Source: Sphingopyxis bauzanensis (GTDB lineage Bacteria > Pseudomonadota > Alphaproteobacteria > Sphingomonadales > Sphingomonadaceae). From it: a stretch of DNA of 64,000 nt. The stretch is from assembly GCF_002205675.1 (NCBI RefSeq), contig NZ_NISK01000001.1:925054-989053 (forward strand), given 5' to 3'. Position numbers and translations under genes: made by a program. A model generated the notes under the pieces. The model was given only the letters and a program-made list of their open reading frames with translations, was not told the DNA's origin and searched no databases. Positions within the stretch are counted from its first letter, which is position 1. The number at the start of each line of letters is the position of its first letter. Positions 7,259 to 16,506 of this stretch are shown piece by piece.

Positions 7259-8584
7259 TCACGACCGAAAGTTGCGCGCCTGAAGCCCGTATTTGGCAAG
7301 CTTATCGTACAAGGTTTTGCGAGGAATATTCAGATTTCGCTGAATTTCGGCGACGCTTCCGCCAGTACGTCGCATCGCATCTTCGAGAAGCGTTCGCTCG
7401 AAGTTTGCGACCAGAGCATGAAGACTTGCTCCCTCCGCACCCTGCGTAGCGGGTTGCGCCAGGCGCGTAAGTCCGAGCACGAAATTCTGCGCAAATGTTC
7501 GCAATTCGCGCAGATTGCCGGGCCAGTCGTGGCTGACGAGATGGTGCCACTCGACCTCGGTGAGATCAGCAGCTGATCGTTCGAGACTGCGTTCGAATTC
7601 TGCCACGAACATGCGGAAGAGTTCTGGTATGTCGTCACGCCTCTCGAAGAGCCGAGGCAATGTGACGGTTATGCCGCTCAGCCGGTCTTCCAGCCCGCGA
7701 TCGCGAGCCGGAACGTCATCGTCTTCCGCACGGCGTGTTGTCGTGGTCCCGATTATCCGGATATCGACATTCCGGGGGCGGTCGGCACCAAGGGCGATGA
7801 AATTCCGGTGATCCACAAGACTAATCAGACGCGGCCGGTCGCGTGCGGGAATATTTTCCACGGCTTCGATGACCAGCGTCCCGCCACTTGCCCGCTCGAT
7901 TATCCCCGATCGCGACAGCGCAACTGACGGATCGCGGCCATAGACCAGGACATTGGCTTCCTCGTTGGCGAATACGCCCGGATCGAGGACGACGAACGGA
8001 CGATTCCGGCGCGGGCTGAGATCATGCACCAGGCGTGCGACATGGCTCTTGCCGGTGCCCGGCGCACCGCTGACCAGCAGGTCGGCATCGGTCTGCGCCA
8101 CTTCGCGCACGATCCGCTCAGTGCGGCTTGCGACGGCGGACGATCCCATCCAGCCCGCGCGTGTGCTGCCTTCGAGTTGCGAGCGCAGTCGGCGGTTCTC
8201 CAGCAACAGCTTGCGCCGGTCAGCTGCCTGGCGCACCGACCGGGCGAGCCGCTCGATCGCATAGGGTTTGGTGAAGAAGTCCGCCGCGCCTTCCTTCATG
8301 GAATTGACGGCCATCGACACGTCGCCGTGCGCGGTGGTGAAGATCACCGGGATATCGGGGTCGATTTGGCGAATCCGGGCAAAGAACTCGATCCCGTCGA
8401 GGACAGGCAGGCGAACATCGCTGACCACCACGCCATCAAAGTCGGAATTGATCTCGCGCAAGGCGGCCGTCGCGGCCGGAAACGCCGCCACGGCAAACCC
8501 CTCCAGCTGTAGTGCCTGGACCGTGCCCGCCCGCAGCCTGTCGTCATCCTCGACGAAGACGACCGATATGCTACCCTCGATCAT
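7259..8584 (-). CDS. dctD: DctD-like response regulator with degenerate AAA+ domain
   Basis: A 441-residue NtrC-class regulator. The receiver domain (1-120) keeps EDD near residues 12-14, the phospho-acceptor Asp in VVVSDVRLP, and the Lys of FFTKPY. The central AAA+ domain has an intact Walker A (GAPGTGKS), but the GAFTGA loop that contacts sigma54 is missing (the aligned stretch reads YGRDPSVALSRSG), and the Walker B acidic pair is replaced (LVIEAV in place of LFLDEI). The Fis-type helix-turn-helix at the C-terminus is well preserved (GSVAEIQRNLNIPRKTLYDK). It overlaps dctB by 4 bp. By homology it should respond to C4-dicarboxylates and control the divergent dctA operon, but it is unlikely to act through sigma54. 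Confidence 0.88.
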   Translation of the reverse strand: MIEGSISVVFVEDDDRLRAGTVQALQLEGFAVAAFPAATAALREINSDFDGVVVSDVRLPVLDGIEFFARIRQIDPDIPVIFTTAHGDVSMAVNSMKEGAADFFTKPYAIERLARSVRQAADRRKLLLENRRLRSQLEGSTRAGWMGSSAVASRTERIVREVAQTDADLLVSGAPGTGKSHVARLVHDLSPRRNRPFVVLDPGVFANEEANVLVYGRDPSVALSRSGIIERASGGTLVIEAVENIPARDRPRLISLVDHRNFIALGADRPRNVDIRIIGTTTTRRAEDDDVPARDRGLEDRLSGITVTLPRLFERRDDIPELFRMFVAEFERSLERSAADLTEVEWHHLVSHDWPGNLRELRTFAQNFVLGLTRLAQPATQGAEGASLHALVANFERTLLEDAMRRTGGSVAEIQRNLNIPRKTLYDKLAKYGLQARNFRS

Positions 8585-10278
8585 TTTGTCCGGGGAATGA
8601 TCATGGTGAAACAGGTCTGCTTGGCGTCGGGTTCGAAAACGAGGTCACCGCCCAGATCGCGCATGATGTCGCGCGAAATGACCAGGCCGAGCCCGAGACC
8701 GTCCGGCTTTGTGGTGGCAAAGGGCTGAAATAGCTGGGCGACCTCGTGGGCGCCGATGCCGGGGCCGCTATCGCACAGGCGCACGCGGATATCGTTTTCG
8801 TTGCGGATCACCTCGATAGTAACCGCGCCAGCTTCGCCGACGGCGTCCAGTGCGTTCTGGAGCAGATTGACCAGCACCTGTTCCAGACGCACGTGCTCGG
8901 CGGCAACGGCTATATCGAGATCATCCGCCGACGGCATCTGCAGCGCCACATCCATCGACACGATCCGATCGCGGAGCAGAAGGAGTGCCCCATCGACGAT
9001 CTCGCCGATTCTCACCAGGCGCCGGGGGCCGGGCTGGCGGCGGCTGAATCGCCTTAGCTCCCCCGTGATCAAGCCGAGCCGATCCGCCAGGCCGACAATC
9101 TCGCGGAAATTTGCCGACGCCTCTTCGGCGCGTCCGCGCGCAATGAGCTTCTCGCCATTCTCTGCAAACACCCGCATGGCCGCAACGGGTTGCCCGATCT
9201 CGTGGCCGACTCCTGCCGAGATCTGACCCAGCGTTGCGAGGCGGTTTGCCTGGGACAGTTGATCGCGCAGGGTGCGCGTGCGCTGGGCGACCATCTCCTC
9301 CTGCAAGGCCTGACGTCGCCGCCGCACGAAGAACAAGGCGAACGCGAGCGCGATCGTGCTGGCCAGTGCCAGCGCCACGGCCAGCCTACCGCTAGCGACC
9401 GCGGCTGCTGCGCGCGGCCCCGGGTCGACCAGCAAGTGCAATATCCATCCATCGGGCGAGATCGGCTGCAAGGTGTCGAACAGCGGCGCTTCGACGGTCG
9501 CACGCTCACCCGCGCCTCGAACCCGCATGATCGCCAGCGGCTCGAGTCTGGCCAAGCCGAAGCGTTGTTCGTCCTGCACGGCGCCGCGCGCGCGGGCGAC
9601 GCCTTCTCCGGTCAGCCGGAACCGCCACCCTGCGTCGGTTGCCAAAAGCACGACACCGGTCCCGTCGGTGACATAAACGCCGTCAGTTGTCTTGCGCCAG
9701 CTTGCCTCGAGCGCGTCGAACTCGATCTTGACGGCGACGACGCCTTGCGGGCTGGCCGCCGAACCTGCCCTGTGCGCGATATACAGCCCCGGCCTGCGGC
9801 TGACTGTGCCAAGCGCAAACTCGGTCGAGGTTCCTGCGTTCAGGGCTTGCCGGAAATAGCGGCGGAAGGCGTAGTTCGACCCCACAAAACTGGCAGGCTG
9901 TTTCCAGTTGCTCGCCGCAAGGGTGAGGCCGTTCTTGTCCATGACATAGATGGCCGCGGCACCCGATTGGCGGGCGAGGTTCTCCAACCGGGTATCCAGC
10001 TGCCTGGTCTGGCTGGTATCGCCCTCGAGCAGCTCGCGCACTTGCAGGTCTCCGGCCAGCGTGATCGGCAGCAGGCTGACCTTGTCGAGTTCGCTTCGGA
10101 GACCGGCGGCGAGGATCGCTGCATCGTCGCGCGCAACCTCCTTTTCCTGGGCAAGGGCGCGCGCGTACATCACGCGGTCGACGGACAGAACTAATCCGAC
10201 CAGCAGGACGATGACGACCACCGCTGGCAGAATCAGGCGACGGCGATCACGAACCATAATGTCTGTCCAACCAGCCAT
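8581..10278 (-). CDS. dctB: DctB-like sensor histidine kinase
   Basis: A 565-residue membrane kinase. A first transmembrane helix (LILPAVVVIVLLVGLVLSV) is followed by a periplasmic double-PAS/dCache-like sensor of about 260 residues with DctB-type phrases (YVMDKNGLTLAASNW, SNYAFRRYFRQAL, GLYIAHRAG). A second helix (ALALASTIALAFALFFV), a coiled coil, the H-box GVGHEIGQP and an HATPase_c domain (NLLQNALDAV, DSGPGIG, GLGLGLVIS) follow. Rhizobial DctB senses succinate, fumarate and malate. I chose ATG 10278; ATG 10257 is an alternative and TTG-type starts further up would overlap the regulatory boxes at 10287-10336. Confidence 0.9.
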   Translation of the reverse strand: MAGWTDIMVRDRRRLILPAVVVIVLLVGLVLSVDRVMYARALAQEKEVARDDAAILAAGLRSELDKVSLLPITLAGDLQVRELLEGDTSQTRQLDTRLENLARQSGAAAIYVMDKNGLTLAASNWKQPASFVGSNYAFRRYFRQALNAGTSTEFALGTVSRRPGLYIAHRAGSAASPQGVVAVKIEFDALEASWRKTTDGVYVTDGTGVVLLATDAGWRFRLTGEGVARARGAVQDEQRFGLARLEPLAIMRVRGAGERATVEAPLFDTLQPISPDGWILHLLVDPGPRAAAAVASGRLAVALALASTIALAFALFFVRRRRQALQEEMVAQRTRTLRDQLSQANRLATLGQISAGVGHEIGQPVAAMRVFAENGEKLIARGRAEEASANFREIVGLADRLGLITGELRRFSRRQPGPRRLVRIGEIVDGALLLLRDRIVSMDVALQMPSADDLDIAVAAEHVRLEQVLVNLLQNALDAVGEAGAVTIEVIRNENDIRVRLCDSGPGIGAHEVAQLFQPFATTKPDGLGLGLVISRDIMRDLGGDLVFEPDAKQTCFTMIIPRTK

Positions 10279-10286
10279 CCAAGCAT

Positions 10287-10336
10287 TGTGCGGTTTTCCG
10301 CATAATGTGCAACCTGAATGTGTGAAAAGCCGCACA
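10287..10336 (+). promoter_or_regulatory. Twin 18-bp DctD-box-like sites in the dctB-dctA intergenic region
   Basis: Two related dyads: TGTGCGGTTTTCCGCATA at 10287-10304 and TGTGTGAAAAGCCGCACA at 10319-10336. Both fit TGTGYG-N6-CCGCAYA, and their centres are 32 bp apart (about three helical turns). The first contains a perfect TGCGG-TTTT-CCGCA palindrome. Placement between divergent dctB and dctA, and the tandem layout, match the upstream activating sites known for DctD in rhizobia. Binding by this DctD is inference. Confidence 0.6.
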
Positions 10337-10402
10337 AATCTGACCGGGAATTTGAATTAAAGCATTGAATATAAATCACAATTGAAAATAGACCTCCAAC
10401 GT

Positions 10403-10430
10403 TTCACACGGTTCGATCGCGATTTATAGT
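10403..10430 (+). promoter_or_regulatory. Candidate sigma70-type promoter of dctA
   Basis: A TTCACA -35 (10403-10408) and a TATAGT -10 (10425-10430) are separated by 16 bp; each matches its consensus at 5 of 6 positions. The predicted transcription start is about 30 bp before the dctA ATG. I found no GG-N10-GC sigma54 element between the boxes and the start codon, in keeping with the loss of GAFTGA in the regulator. Confidence 0.5.
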
Positions 10431-10467
10431 GCCCGTAAGGCAAAGCTGCCGTGGGAGAGGATTGGCG

Positions 10468-11853
10468 ATGGGATTGGCAGCGGCCACTGGCGATACGAGC
10501 GTGTCCGCTCGCAAATTGCCATTCTATCGGCATCTCTATGTCCAGGTGTTGAGCGCGATCGCGCTCGGGGCGCTGGTGGGACATCTTTATCCCGCTTTCG
10601 GCGCCTCGTTAAAGCCCCTCGGCGACGGCTTCATCGCGCTGGTCAAGATGATCATCGCCCCGGTGATTTTCCTGACCGTTGCGACCGGCATCGCCGGAAT
10701 GAAGGACATGACGGCCGTCGGCAGTGTCGCCGGCAAGGCGTTCGTCTATTTCCTGTTCTTCTCCACCCTCGCACTCGTCATCGGGCTGGTCGTCGCCAAC
10801 GTGGTGCAGCCGGGTGCGGGCCTGAACATCGATCCAGCCTCGCTCGATACTACGGCCGTTGCGGCATATGCGGAGACTGCCGAAAAACAGACCATTTCGG
10901 CCTTCCTGCTGGGCATGATTCCCACGACGCTGTTCAGCGCTTTGACCAGCGGATCGATTCTTCAGGTGCTGCTGGTCGCGATCTTGACCGGTGTCGCGAT
11001 TGCCACGACGAGACCGCACAGCGACCTCGTGCTCGACGTGATGGGGTCCTTCAATCAGGTCATCTTCAAGCTCGTTCACATGCTGATGAGGTTCGCCCCG
11101 ATCGGCGCATTCGGGGCGATAGCCTTCACCATCGGCGAATTCGGAATCGGGTCGCTGGCCAGCCTCGCTGCGCTGATCGCGACATTCTACCTCACCTCGC
11201 TGCTGTTCGTGCTCGTGGTGCTCGGTCTCGTGGCAAGGCTGGCAGGTTTCACCATCCTCGGCCTCATCAAATATCTGCGCGAGGAGCTGCTGCTCGTTCT
11301 CGGCACCTCCTCGTCCGAGGCCGCGCTGCCCAGCCTGATGGAGAAAATGGAGATTGCCGGCTGTCGCAAGACGGTGGTCGGACTGGTGGTGCCGACCGGT
11401 TATTCCTTCAATCTGGATGGCACCAACATCTACATGACGCTCGCCGCACTGTTCATTGCGCAGGCCGTGGGCATCGATCTGTCCTTGGGCGAGCAATTGA
11501 CCCTGGTGCTGGTTGCGATGGTCAGCTCAAAGGGTGCGGCAGGCGTCACCGGGGCGGGCTTCGTCATCCTCGCTGCAACGCTGTCGGTCGTCCCCTCGGT
11601 TCCGGTGGCCGGCATGGCCCTGATCCTGGGCATCGACCGGTTCATGAGCGAGTGCCGCGCACTCACCAATTTTATCGGCAATGCGGTCGCCACGATCGTG
11701 GTCGCCAAGTGGGAGAACGCGCTCGACACCCAGCGCCTCGCCGCGGCGATGGCGGGCAGCCCGATGCCGCTTCCGGAAGCCGACATCGAACATCACGAAC
11801 GCACCGGGCCCTATAGCGAAGGCGTGGCGGCGGCGATCGGAGAGACGCCATGA
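10468..11853 (+). CDS. dctA: C4-dicarboxylate/cation symporter DctA
   Basis: A 461-residue inner-membrane carrier of the DAACS family that imports succinate, fumarate, malate or aspartate with protons or sodium. It has about eight hydrophobic segments. The family signatures are visible: the serine-rich hairpin region [15 protein letters not shown] and the substrate-site motif [21 protein letters not shown] 10468 follows GGGAGAGG with 7 bp spacing. The stop overlaps the next start (ATGA at 11850), and a TonB receptor follows that gene, so the carrier is embedded in an uptake operon. Confidence 0.93.
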   Translation: MGLAAATGDTSVSARKLPFYRHLYVQVLSAIALGALVGHLYPAFGASLKPLGDGFIALVKMIIAPVIFLTVATGIAGMKDMTAVGSVAGKAFVYFLFFSTLALVIGLVVANVVQPGAGLNIDPASLDTTAVAAYAETAEKQTISAFLLGMIPTTLFSALTSGSILQVLLVAILTGVAIATTRPHSDLVLDVMGSFNQVIFKLVHMLMRFAPIGAFGAIAFTIGEFGIGSLASLAALIATFYLTSLLFVLVVLGLVARLAGFTILGLIKYLREELLLVLGTSSSEAALPSLMEKMEIAGCRKTVVGLVVPTGYSFNLDGTNIYMTLAALFIAQAVGIDLSLGEQLTLVLVAMVSSKGAAGVTGAGFVILAATLSVVPSVPVAGMALILGIDRFMSECRALTNFIGNAVATIVVAKWENALDTQRLAAAMAGSPMPLPEADIEHHERTGPYSEGVAAAIGETP

Positions 11854-12809
11854 TCGCCCGCCGCACACTGATCTCGGGCGCTGCTACCCTGCTCGCCGCA
11901 TCGACCTTGCTGGGCAGCGCTGCGCTGAACGCGCAGGATTTCGAGGAAATCCCCCTGTGGCCGGGCAAGCCGCCGGGCAAGGGCGACGTCAGTGGACCGG
12001 AGCTGATCGGAAGCAAGGGAGCGGGCTTTGGCGCGGTGTCCAATGTTTCTAACCCGCGCTTGCGGGTCTATCGCCCCAACCACCCCAATGGCCGGGCGGT
12101 GCTGGTCATCGGCGGGGGCGGGTATTTTCGCATCCAGCTTTGGAAGGAAAGCACACCCGCGGCGCGATGGCTGCAGCGCAACGGCTACACCGTCTTCGAG
12201 CTCATCCACCGCCTGCCGGGCGATGGGTGGGAAGCTGCAGCCCCGTTCATGGATGCGCAGCGCGCGATGAAGATCGTTCGCCATCGTGCCGACGAGTTCG
12301 GCATCCGCCCCGACCGCATCGGTATCCTGGGATTTTCGGCCGGCGGGCATCTGGCTGGCTATACTGCGCTGAAGCCCGACCAGGCGTTCTACGCGGGGAC
12401 CGACAAGTTCGAAACGGCGTCCGCGCGGCCAGACTTCGCCGTGCTGCTTTTCCCGGTGGTCACGCTGCGCAAGCCATACGACACGACCCGCACCAGGCGC
12501 GAGATCGTCGGCCGCGAGCCGAGCCTCGCCGCACAGGAACTGTGGTCGCTCGACACGCACGCGTCGAAGAATGCGCCGCCGATGATCCTGTTTTCCTCGG
12601 CCGACGACCAGACGACGCCCCCCGGCCACAACATCGCGCTGTTCGAGGCGCTCAACCGGGTGGGCGCGAGTGTCGAGATGCACATCTTTTCAGCCGGGGG
12701 CCACGGATGGGGTCTCGGCACGCCTGACCAGACCCTGAGCCAATGGCCGACGCTGTTCACCGCCTGGCTCGATACGCAAATTACCCAGCCAATTACCCAA
12801 AAGAAATGA
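11850..12809 (+). CDS. Alpha/beta hydrolase (BD-FAE / Aes-like esterase), exported
   Basis: A 319-residue alpha/beta hydrolase. It has a signal peptide ([16 protein letters not shown], Tat-like, ending near NAQD at residues 28-31). The oxyanion-hole region is [14 protein letters not shown], the nucleophile elbow is [11 protein letters not shown], an acid candidate lies in [10 protein letters not shown] and the catalytic His in AGGHGWG. The fold resembles acetyl-xylan and feruloyl esterases, so an ester substrate in the periplasm is likely. It is translationally coupled to dctA and lies 17 bp before the TonB receptor. One reading is that it frees an acid from an imported ester for DctA to carry; this is inference. 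Confidence 0.85.
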   Translation: MIARRTLISGAATLLAASTLLGSAALNAQDFEEIPLWPGKPPGKGDVSGPELIGSKGAGFGAVSNVSNPRLRVYRPNHPNGRAVLVIGGGGYFRIQLWKESTPAARWLQRNGYTVFELIHRLPGDGWEAAAPFMDAQRAMKIVRHRADEFGIRPDRIGILGFSAGGHLAGYTALKPDQAFYAGTDKFETASARPDFAVLLFPVVTLRKPYDTTRTRREIVGREPSLAAQELWSLDTHASKNAPPMILFSSADDQTTPPGHNIALFEALNRVGASVEMHIFSAGGHGWGLGTPDQTLSQWPTLFTAWLDTQITQPITQKK

Positions 12810-12826
12810 TCGGGAGGATCACCAAC

Positions 12827-15800
12827 ATGCGCATCACCGCAACCATTGTCAGACTGGCGCTTCTGGGCGGCACGAGCCTGCTCGCTACCTCCATCGCCTC
12901 GGCTCAGGATCAGGCCGCGGCCGGGTCTCAGCCGGGTGCTGCGGACGTGACCGCTTCAGCCCCCGTTGCCGAACCAGAGATCGTCGTGACCGGAACGCAA
13001 ATCCAGGGCGCGCAGATCAACGACGTTTTGCCCGTGACCGTGATCGACGAACAGTCGATCGAGAACAGCGGCGCATCGTCGGGCGACGAGATGTTCCGCG
13101 CCATCCCGCAGGCGGGGACCGTCGCCTTCAACGAGCAGAACGCGACGACCCAGAACAATGTGCGCGGCGATGTCGGCTCGATCAATCTGCGCGACCTGGG
13201 CACCGGCAACACGCTCTTGCTGATCAACGGCCGCCGCATGAACCTGCACCCCGGCTTCCAGACCGAACTGCTGGTGCCGGTCGTCTCTCCCGACACCAAC
13301 GAGATCGCGCCCGGGAGCGTCAGGCGGATCGAGGTCCTGCGTGATGGCGCGTCGGCCCTTTATGGCGCCGATGCCGTGGCGGGCGTGGTCAATACGGTCC
13401 TCAGGGGTGGTATGAAAGGCGGCTTCATCGAAGGCGACTACCGTATGTCCGACGGGACGAGCCTGTACAGCTATACATTGACCGGCGGCTACGGGTTCGA
13501 CTTTGGCGGCGGCCGCGGCAATCTTACCGTGTACGGCAGCTACTTCCACGAAAACGGCCTTCCCGTCACCGCGCGCGATTACGCGCGGGACGACAATCGC
13601 CTGCCATTGGTCGAGGGGACCGATTTCGAGGGCGATGCTTCGTTCAACAACCGCAATACATTTGGCCCGTTCGGTCAGTTCGATATCCAGGCGCCTTCCA
13701 ACCGCACCCCGATCGCCGACGACGACTTCTACCTTCAGCCGAGCACGTTCGCCGGCTGCCGTCTCCAATTCGGCGGCGGCATCTGTGCCCGAAACGGCGA
13801 GACGCCGGTCGCTGCCGTTCGTTACAACACGATATTCGGCAACAGCCTGATCAGCAAAAAGGATCGCTACAATGCGATGGCGCTGCTCAGCTACGAACTG
13901 ACCGACAATATCGAGGCTTATTTCGAGGGGAGCTATTATCGGTCGGAAAGTGTACGGAATTTCGATCCGTCGGCAATCCTCAGCGCGGTCCCCGTCGGTA
14001 TCTCGCGCAACGCCTATTACAACCCGTTCGGCCCCATCACGCGAAACGGCCAGCCAAACCCCCAGCGTTTGCCGGGCACCACGATTGCGGCTGATGGCGC
14101 CGACCTGATCATGGAACGGTACCGCTTCGTCGATGTCGGCAACCGGATCATCGATGTCGAGAAAGAAAGCTACCGGCTCGTCGCAGGATTGCGCGGCAAC
14201 TTCGGCGCGTGGGACTTCGACTCGGGCTTCGTCTATTCAGAAGCCGACACGGTCGACCTTGAACGCAACCGGGTTTCGCTCACGGCCATGCAGCGTCAGA
14301 TCAACCTGACCACGCCCGATGCATATAATCCGTTCAACGGCGGCTGTCTCGACGATCCGGGCCTCGGCGATTGCACGCCCAACCCGGCCGCCTCGATCGA
14401 GCCGTTCCGGATCGACGTGTTCCGCAAGGGCGGCACGAGCCTGGCGCTCGCCGACTTCAAGATCAGCCGCGATGACCTGTTCACCCTTCCGGGCGGTAAT
14501 GTCGGCATTGCCGCCGGCGTGGAGTGGCGGCGTGAGACCTTCTACGACGACCGCGATCCGCGGATCGACGGGACCATCACCTTCACCGACAGCGTTACCG
14601 GCGTGTTTAACGGCAGCGACGTCGCTGGCACCAGCGAATCTCCAGATTCGGACGGCGTCCGCAACGTCTATTCGGCATTCACCGAGCTGTTCGTTCCCCT
14701 GGTCAGCCCGGAGATGGACATTCCGCTGGTCGAGGCGTTCAATGTCCAGCTTGCGGGCCGGATCGAGCGCTTCGCCGACATCAGCGCAACCGCCAAGGTG
14801 CCGCGGATCGCGGCATCGTGGACGACCATCCCGGGCGTCACGTTCCGCGGCGCCTGGTCGCAGGGTTTCCGCGCACCCAACCTGGTGCAGGTGAACGACG
14901 ACGGCACCACGCGGTCGAACACCCGGGACGACTTCGTGGTCTGCCAGGCACAGGTCGAGAAGGGCATCATCGCCAGCCTCGCCGCCTGCCCCGGCGCGGG
15001 CGTGATCAGCTTCCGCTCGGGCGCACGCAACCTGCGGCCGGAAGACAGCGAAAGCATCAATCTTGGCATCGTGCTGGAGCCGGGGTTCCTGCCCGGCCTG
15101 ACGGTCACGGCAGACTATTGGCGGGTCAAGCAGACCGGCCTCGTCGGCACGTTCGGCGATGACAACGCCATCGCGCTCGACCTGCTGCGCCGCCTGGCCG
15201 GAAGCACCAACCCCAACGTCATCCGCCAGGCGCCGACAGCCGACGATATTGCCCTGTTCGCGGGAACCGGCCTGGCCCCGGCGGGCCGGATCGAACGCGT
15301 AATCGACCCCTACGTGAACCTCGACAGTCGCGTTTCGAAAGGGTGGGATTTCGGGCTTGTCTATCGCGTACCCGACTTCGGAGCCGGGGACTTTCGGATC
15401 CGGCTGAACGCCGCACGGCTCGACAGCTTCGTCCAGAGCGCCGGTTCCGATGGACAGGAAATCGTCGATGCGATCGCGGCAGGAACGCTGCCGCTCGACG
15501 TTACCGTCGGCGGGCTTGGCGAACTCCTTGAGGTGGACGGCCGGCCCAAATGGCGCGCCAGCGGTTCGATCAACTGGGAAAAGGGACCGGTCTCGGTCGG
15601 CCTGTTCGGCAGCTATGTCGGCAAGTTCTACGACACCAGCGTGGTTCGCGACATCCTGATCGTATCGGACGATCCCAACGCCAACTTCTTCCCCGTCGAT
15701 GACGTCTTCACGATGAACGTGTCGGTTGCCTATACGATCAATAACGACACCGCGCTCGACGGAACCCGTCTGCGGTTCGCGATCAACAACCTGTTCGACA

Positions 15801-15898
15801 CCGACCCGCCGCTCGCCGACGAGACCTATGGCTTCTACAGCGACCTGCACAGTGCGCGCGGCCGCCAGTTCGCCATTGAAATCAGGAAGAAGTTCTGA
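12827..15898 (+). CDS. TonB-dependent receptor (dct operon)
   Basis: A 1023-residue outer membrane receptor. The signal peptide ends near SIASAQ. The plug domain starts at PEIVVTGTQIQGAQINDVLP and contains VRRIEVLRDGASALYGADAV, typical of the large sphingomonad and Caulobacter receptors for sugars, aromatics and peptides. A 22-strand-type barrel follows, ending in the terminal Phe of FAIEIRKKF that the BAM machinery recognises. ATG 12827 follows GGGAGGA with about 8 bp spacing. It lies in an operon with dctA and an esterase, so the ligand is more likely an organic acid ester or conjugate than a siderophore. Confidence 0.93.
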   Translation: MRITATIVRLALLGGTSLLATSIASAQDQAAAGSQPGAADVTASAPVAEPEIVVTGTQIQGAQINDVLPVTVIDEQSIENSGASSGDEMFRAIPQAGTVAFNEQNATTQNNVRGDVGSINLRDLGTGNTLLLINGRRMNLHPGFQTELLVPVVSPDTNEIAPGSVRRIEVLRDGASALYGADAVAGVVNTVLRGGMKGGFIEGDYRMSDGTSLYSYTLTGGYGFDFGGGRGNLTVYGSYFHENGLPVTARDYARDDNRLPLVEGTDFEGDASFNNRNTFGPFGQFDIQAPSNRTPIADDDFYLQPSTFAGCRLQFGGGICARNGETPVAAVRYNTIFGNSLISKKDRYNAMALLSYELTDNIEAYFEGSYYRSESVRNFDPSAILSAVPVGISRNAYYNPFGPITRNGQPNPQRLPGTTIAADGADLIMERYRFVDVGNRIIDVEKESYRLVAGLRGNFGAWDFDSGFVYSEADTVDLERNRVSLTAMQRQINLTTPDAYNPFNGGCLDDPGLGDCTPNPAASIEPFRIDVFRKGGTSLALADFKISRDDLFTLPGGNVGIAAGVEWRRETFYDDRDPRIDGTITFTDSVTGVFNGSDVAGTSESPDSDGVRNVYSAFTELFVPLVSPEMDIPLVEAFNVQLAGRIERFADISATAKVPRIAASWTTIPGVTFRGAWSQGFRAPNLVQVNDDGTTRSNTRDDFVVCQAQVEKGIIASLAACPGAGVISFRSGARNLRPEDSESINLGIVLEPGFLPGLTVTADYWRVKQTGLVGTFGDDNAIALDLLRRLAGSTNPNVIRQAPTADDIALFAGTGLAPAGRIERVIDPYVNLDSRVSKGWDFGLVYRVPDFGAGDFRIRLNAARLDSFVQSAGSDGQEIVDAIAAGTLPLDVTVGGLGELLEVDGRPKWRASGSINWEKGPVSVGLFGSYVGKFYDTSVVRDILIVSDDPNANFFPVDDVFTMNVSVAYTINNDTALDGTRLRFAINNLFDTDPPLADETYGFYSDLHSARGRQFAIEIRKKF

Positions 15899-15909
15899 CC
15901 CTGTGAGAT

Positions 15910-15999
15910 TGCACCGGGTCCCGGCTGTCGTTTGGGGGCGCGCTCCTTGCCCTCGGGGCGTGCGCGCAGGTACCGCCCCTCGACCCCGGGACCGGTGCA
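15910..15999. repeat. Inverted repeat flanking a broken lipoprotein start
   Basis: TGCACCGGGTCCCGG (15910-15924) and CCCGGGACCGGTGCA (15985-15999) are near-perfect inverted copies 60 bp apart. Between them, one frame reads GALLALGACAQVPPLDPGTG, which looks like a lipoprotein signal with a lipobox Cys, but it has no in-frame start and stops shortly after. It may be the shifted 5' end of a former gene of the dct operon, cut by the transposase debris that follows. No strong terminator T-run is present. Confidence 0.35.
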
Positions 16000-16018
16000 G
16001 CTTTGTCCAGCTGCTCCA

Positions 16019-16210
16019 GCGCATGAGATCTTCTACTCGCTCCCCGAGGCCCGGATCCTGATCGAAGCCTGGCGGCGGCATTCCAACACCGTTCGGCCGC
16101 ACAGCTCGCTGGGACGTCGGCCACCGGCGCCGGACGCCGTTCCCTCGCCAGTTTTGTCCTCGGGTTCCGCCCCTGCGGCCAACACGGGCAGGGGGGCTTC
16201 AATGCACTAG
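16019..16210 (+). pseudogene. C-terminal fragment of an IS3-family transposase (rve domain)
   Basis: The frame encodes HEIFYSLPEARILIEAWRRH followed by SNTVRPHSSLGRRPPAP. This is the C-terminal end of IS3-type OrfB transposases, which carry an EIFY-LIEAWR-YNT-RPHSSLGYRPP pattern. Only the last 60 or so residues remain and the catalytic DDE core is absent. It is therefore a dead relic. I see no terminal inverted repeats that would bound an element. Confidence 0.75.
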
Positions 16211-16314
16211 CAATCCACCGGGACCACTCGGTAGGGGCCGGTCAACCGAGCTTAACGAACTGATGACCGTATCGCGGCGCCCACGCGTTGCGCCCCTCGC
16301 GACGGGCGACGAGA

Positions 16315-16455
16315 TTGCAAACTCCGGTCGCGCAACTCGCGAAGCGGGGCGGGGTCAACCAGAGGACCGTGATCAAATGGCGAGGTAGGCAGTCGGTCGA
16401 GGGCATGCCCACAAGGCATAGTCTTCGCCGACAAGACATTGGACGGGCATTTTGA
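16315..16455 (+). pseudogene. N-terminal helix-turn-helix fragment of a second transposase
   Basis: One frame reads TPVAQLAKRGGVNQRTVIKW then SVEGMPTRHSLRR and stops at 16455. The pattern of an alanine-leucine helix, then a GVN-TV-KW turn, then a MPTG-like link resembles the N-terminal helix-turn-helix of IS481-like integrase transposases. The expected upstream start segment appears in another frame, so there is at least one frameshift, and the rest of the gene is missing. The whole stretch 15899-16506 holds no intact gene. Confidence 0.45.
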
Positions 16456-16506
16456 TTTTACGCTAATGGTTACGCGCTCGGGCATGAGCGCGGCACGGGG
16501 GAAACG

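Noticed and set aside
10337..10467. Sigma54 promoter for dctA
   Set aside because: No GG-N10-GC pair with neighbouring TGGC/TTGC bases was found in the interval.
14237..16102. 621-codon minus-strand open frame across the TonB receptor
   Set aside because: Antisense to a complete receptor with typical motifs; low-complexity shadow of G+C-rich codons.
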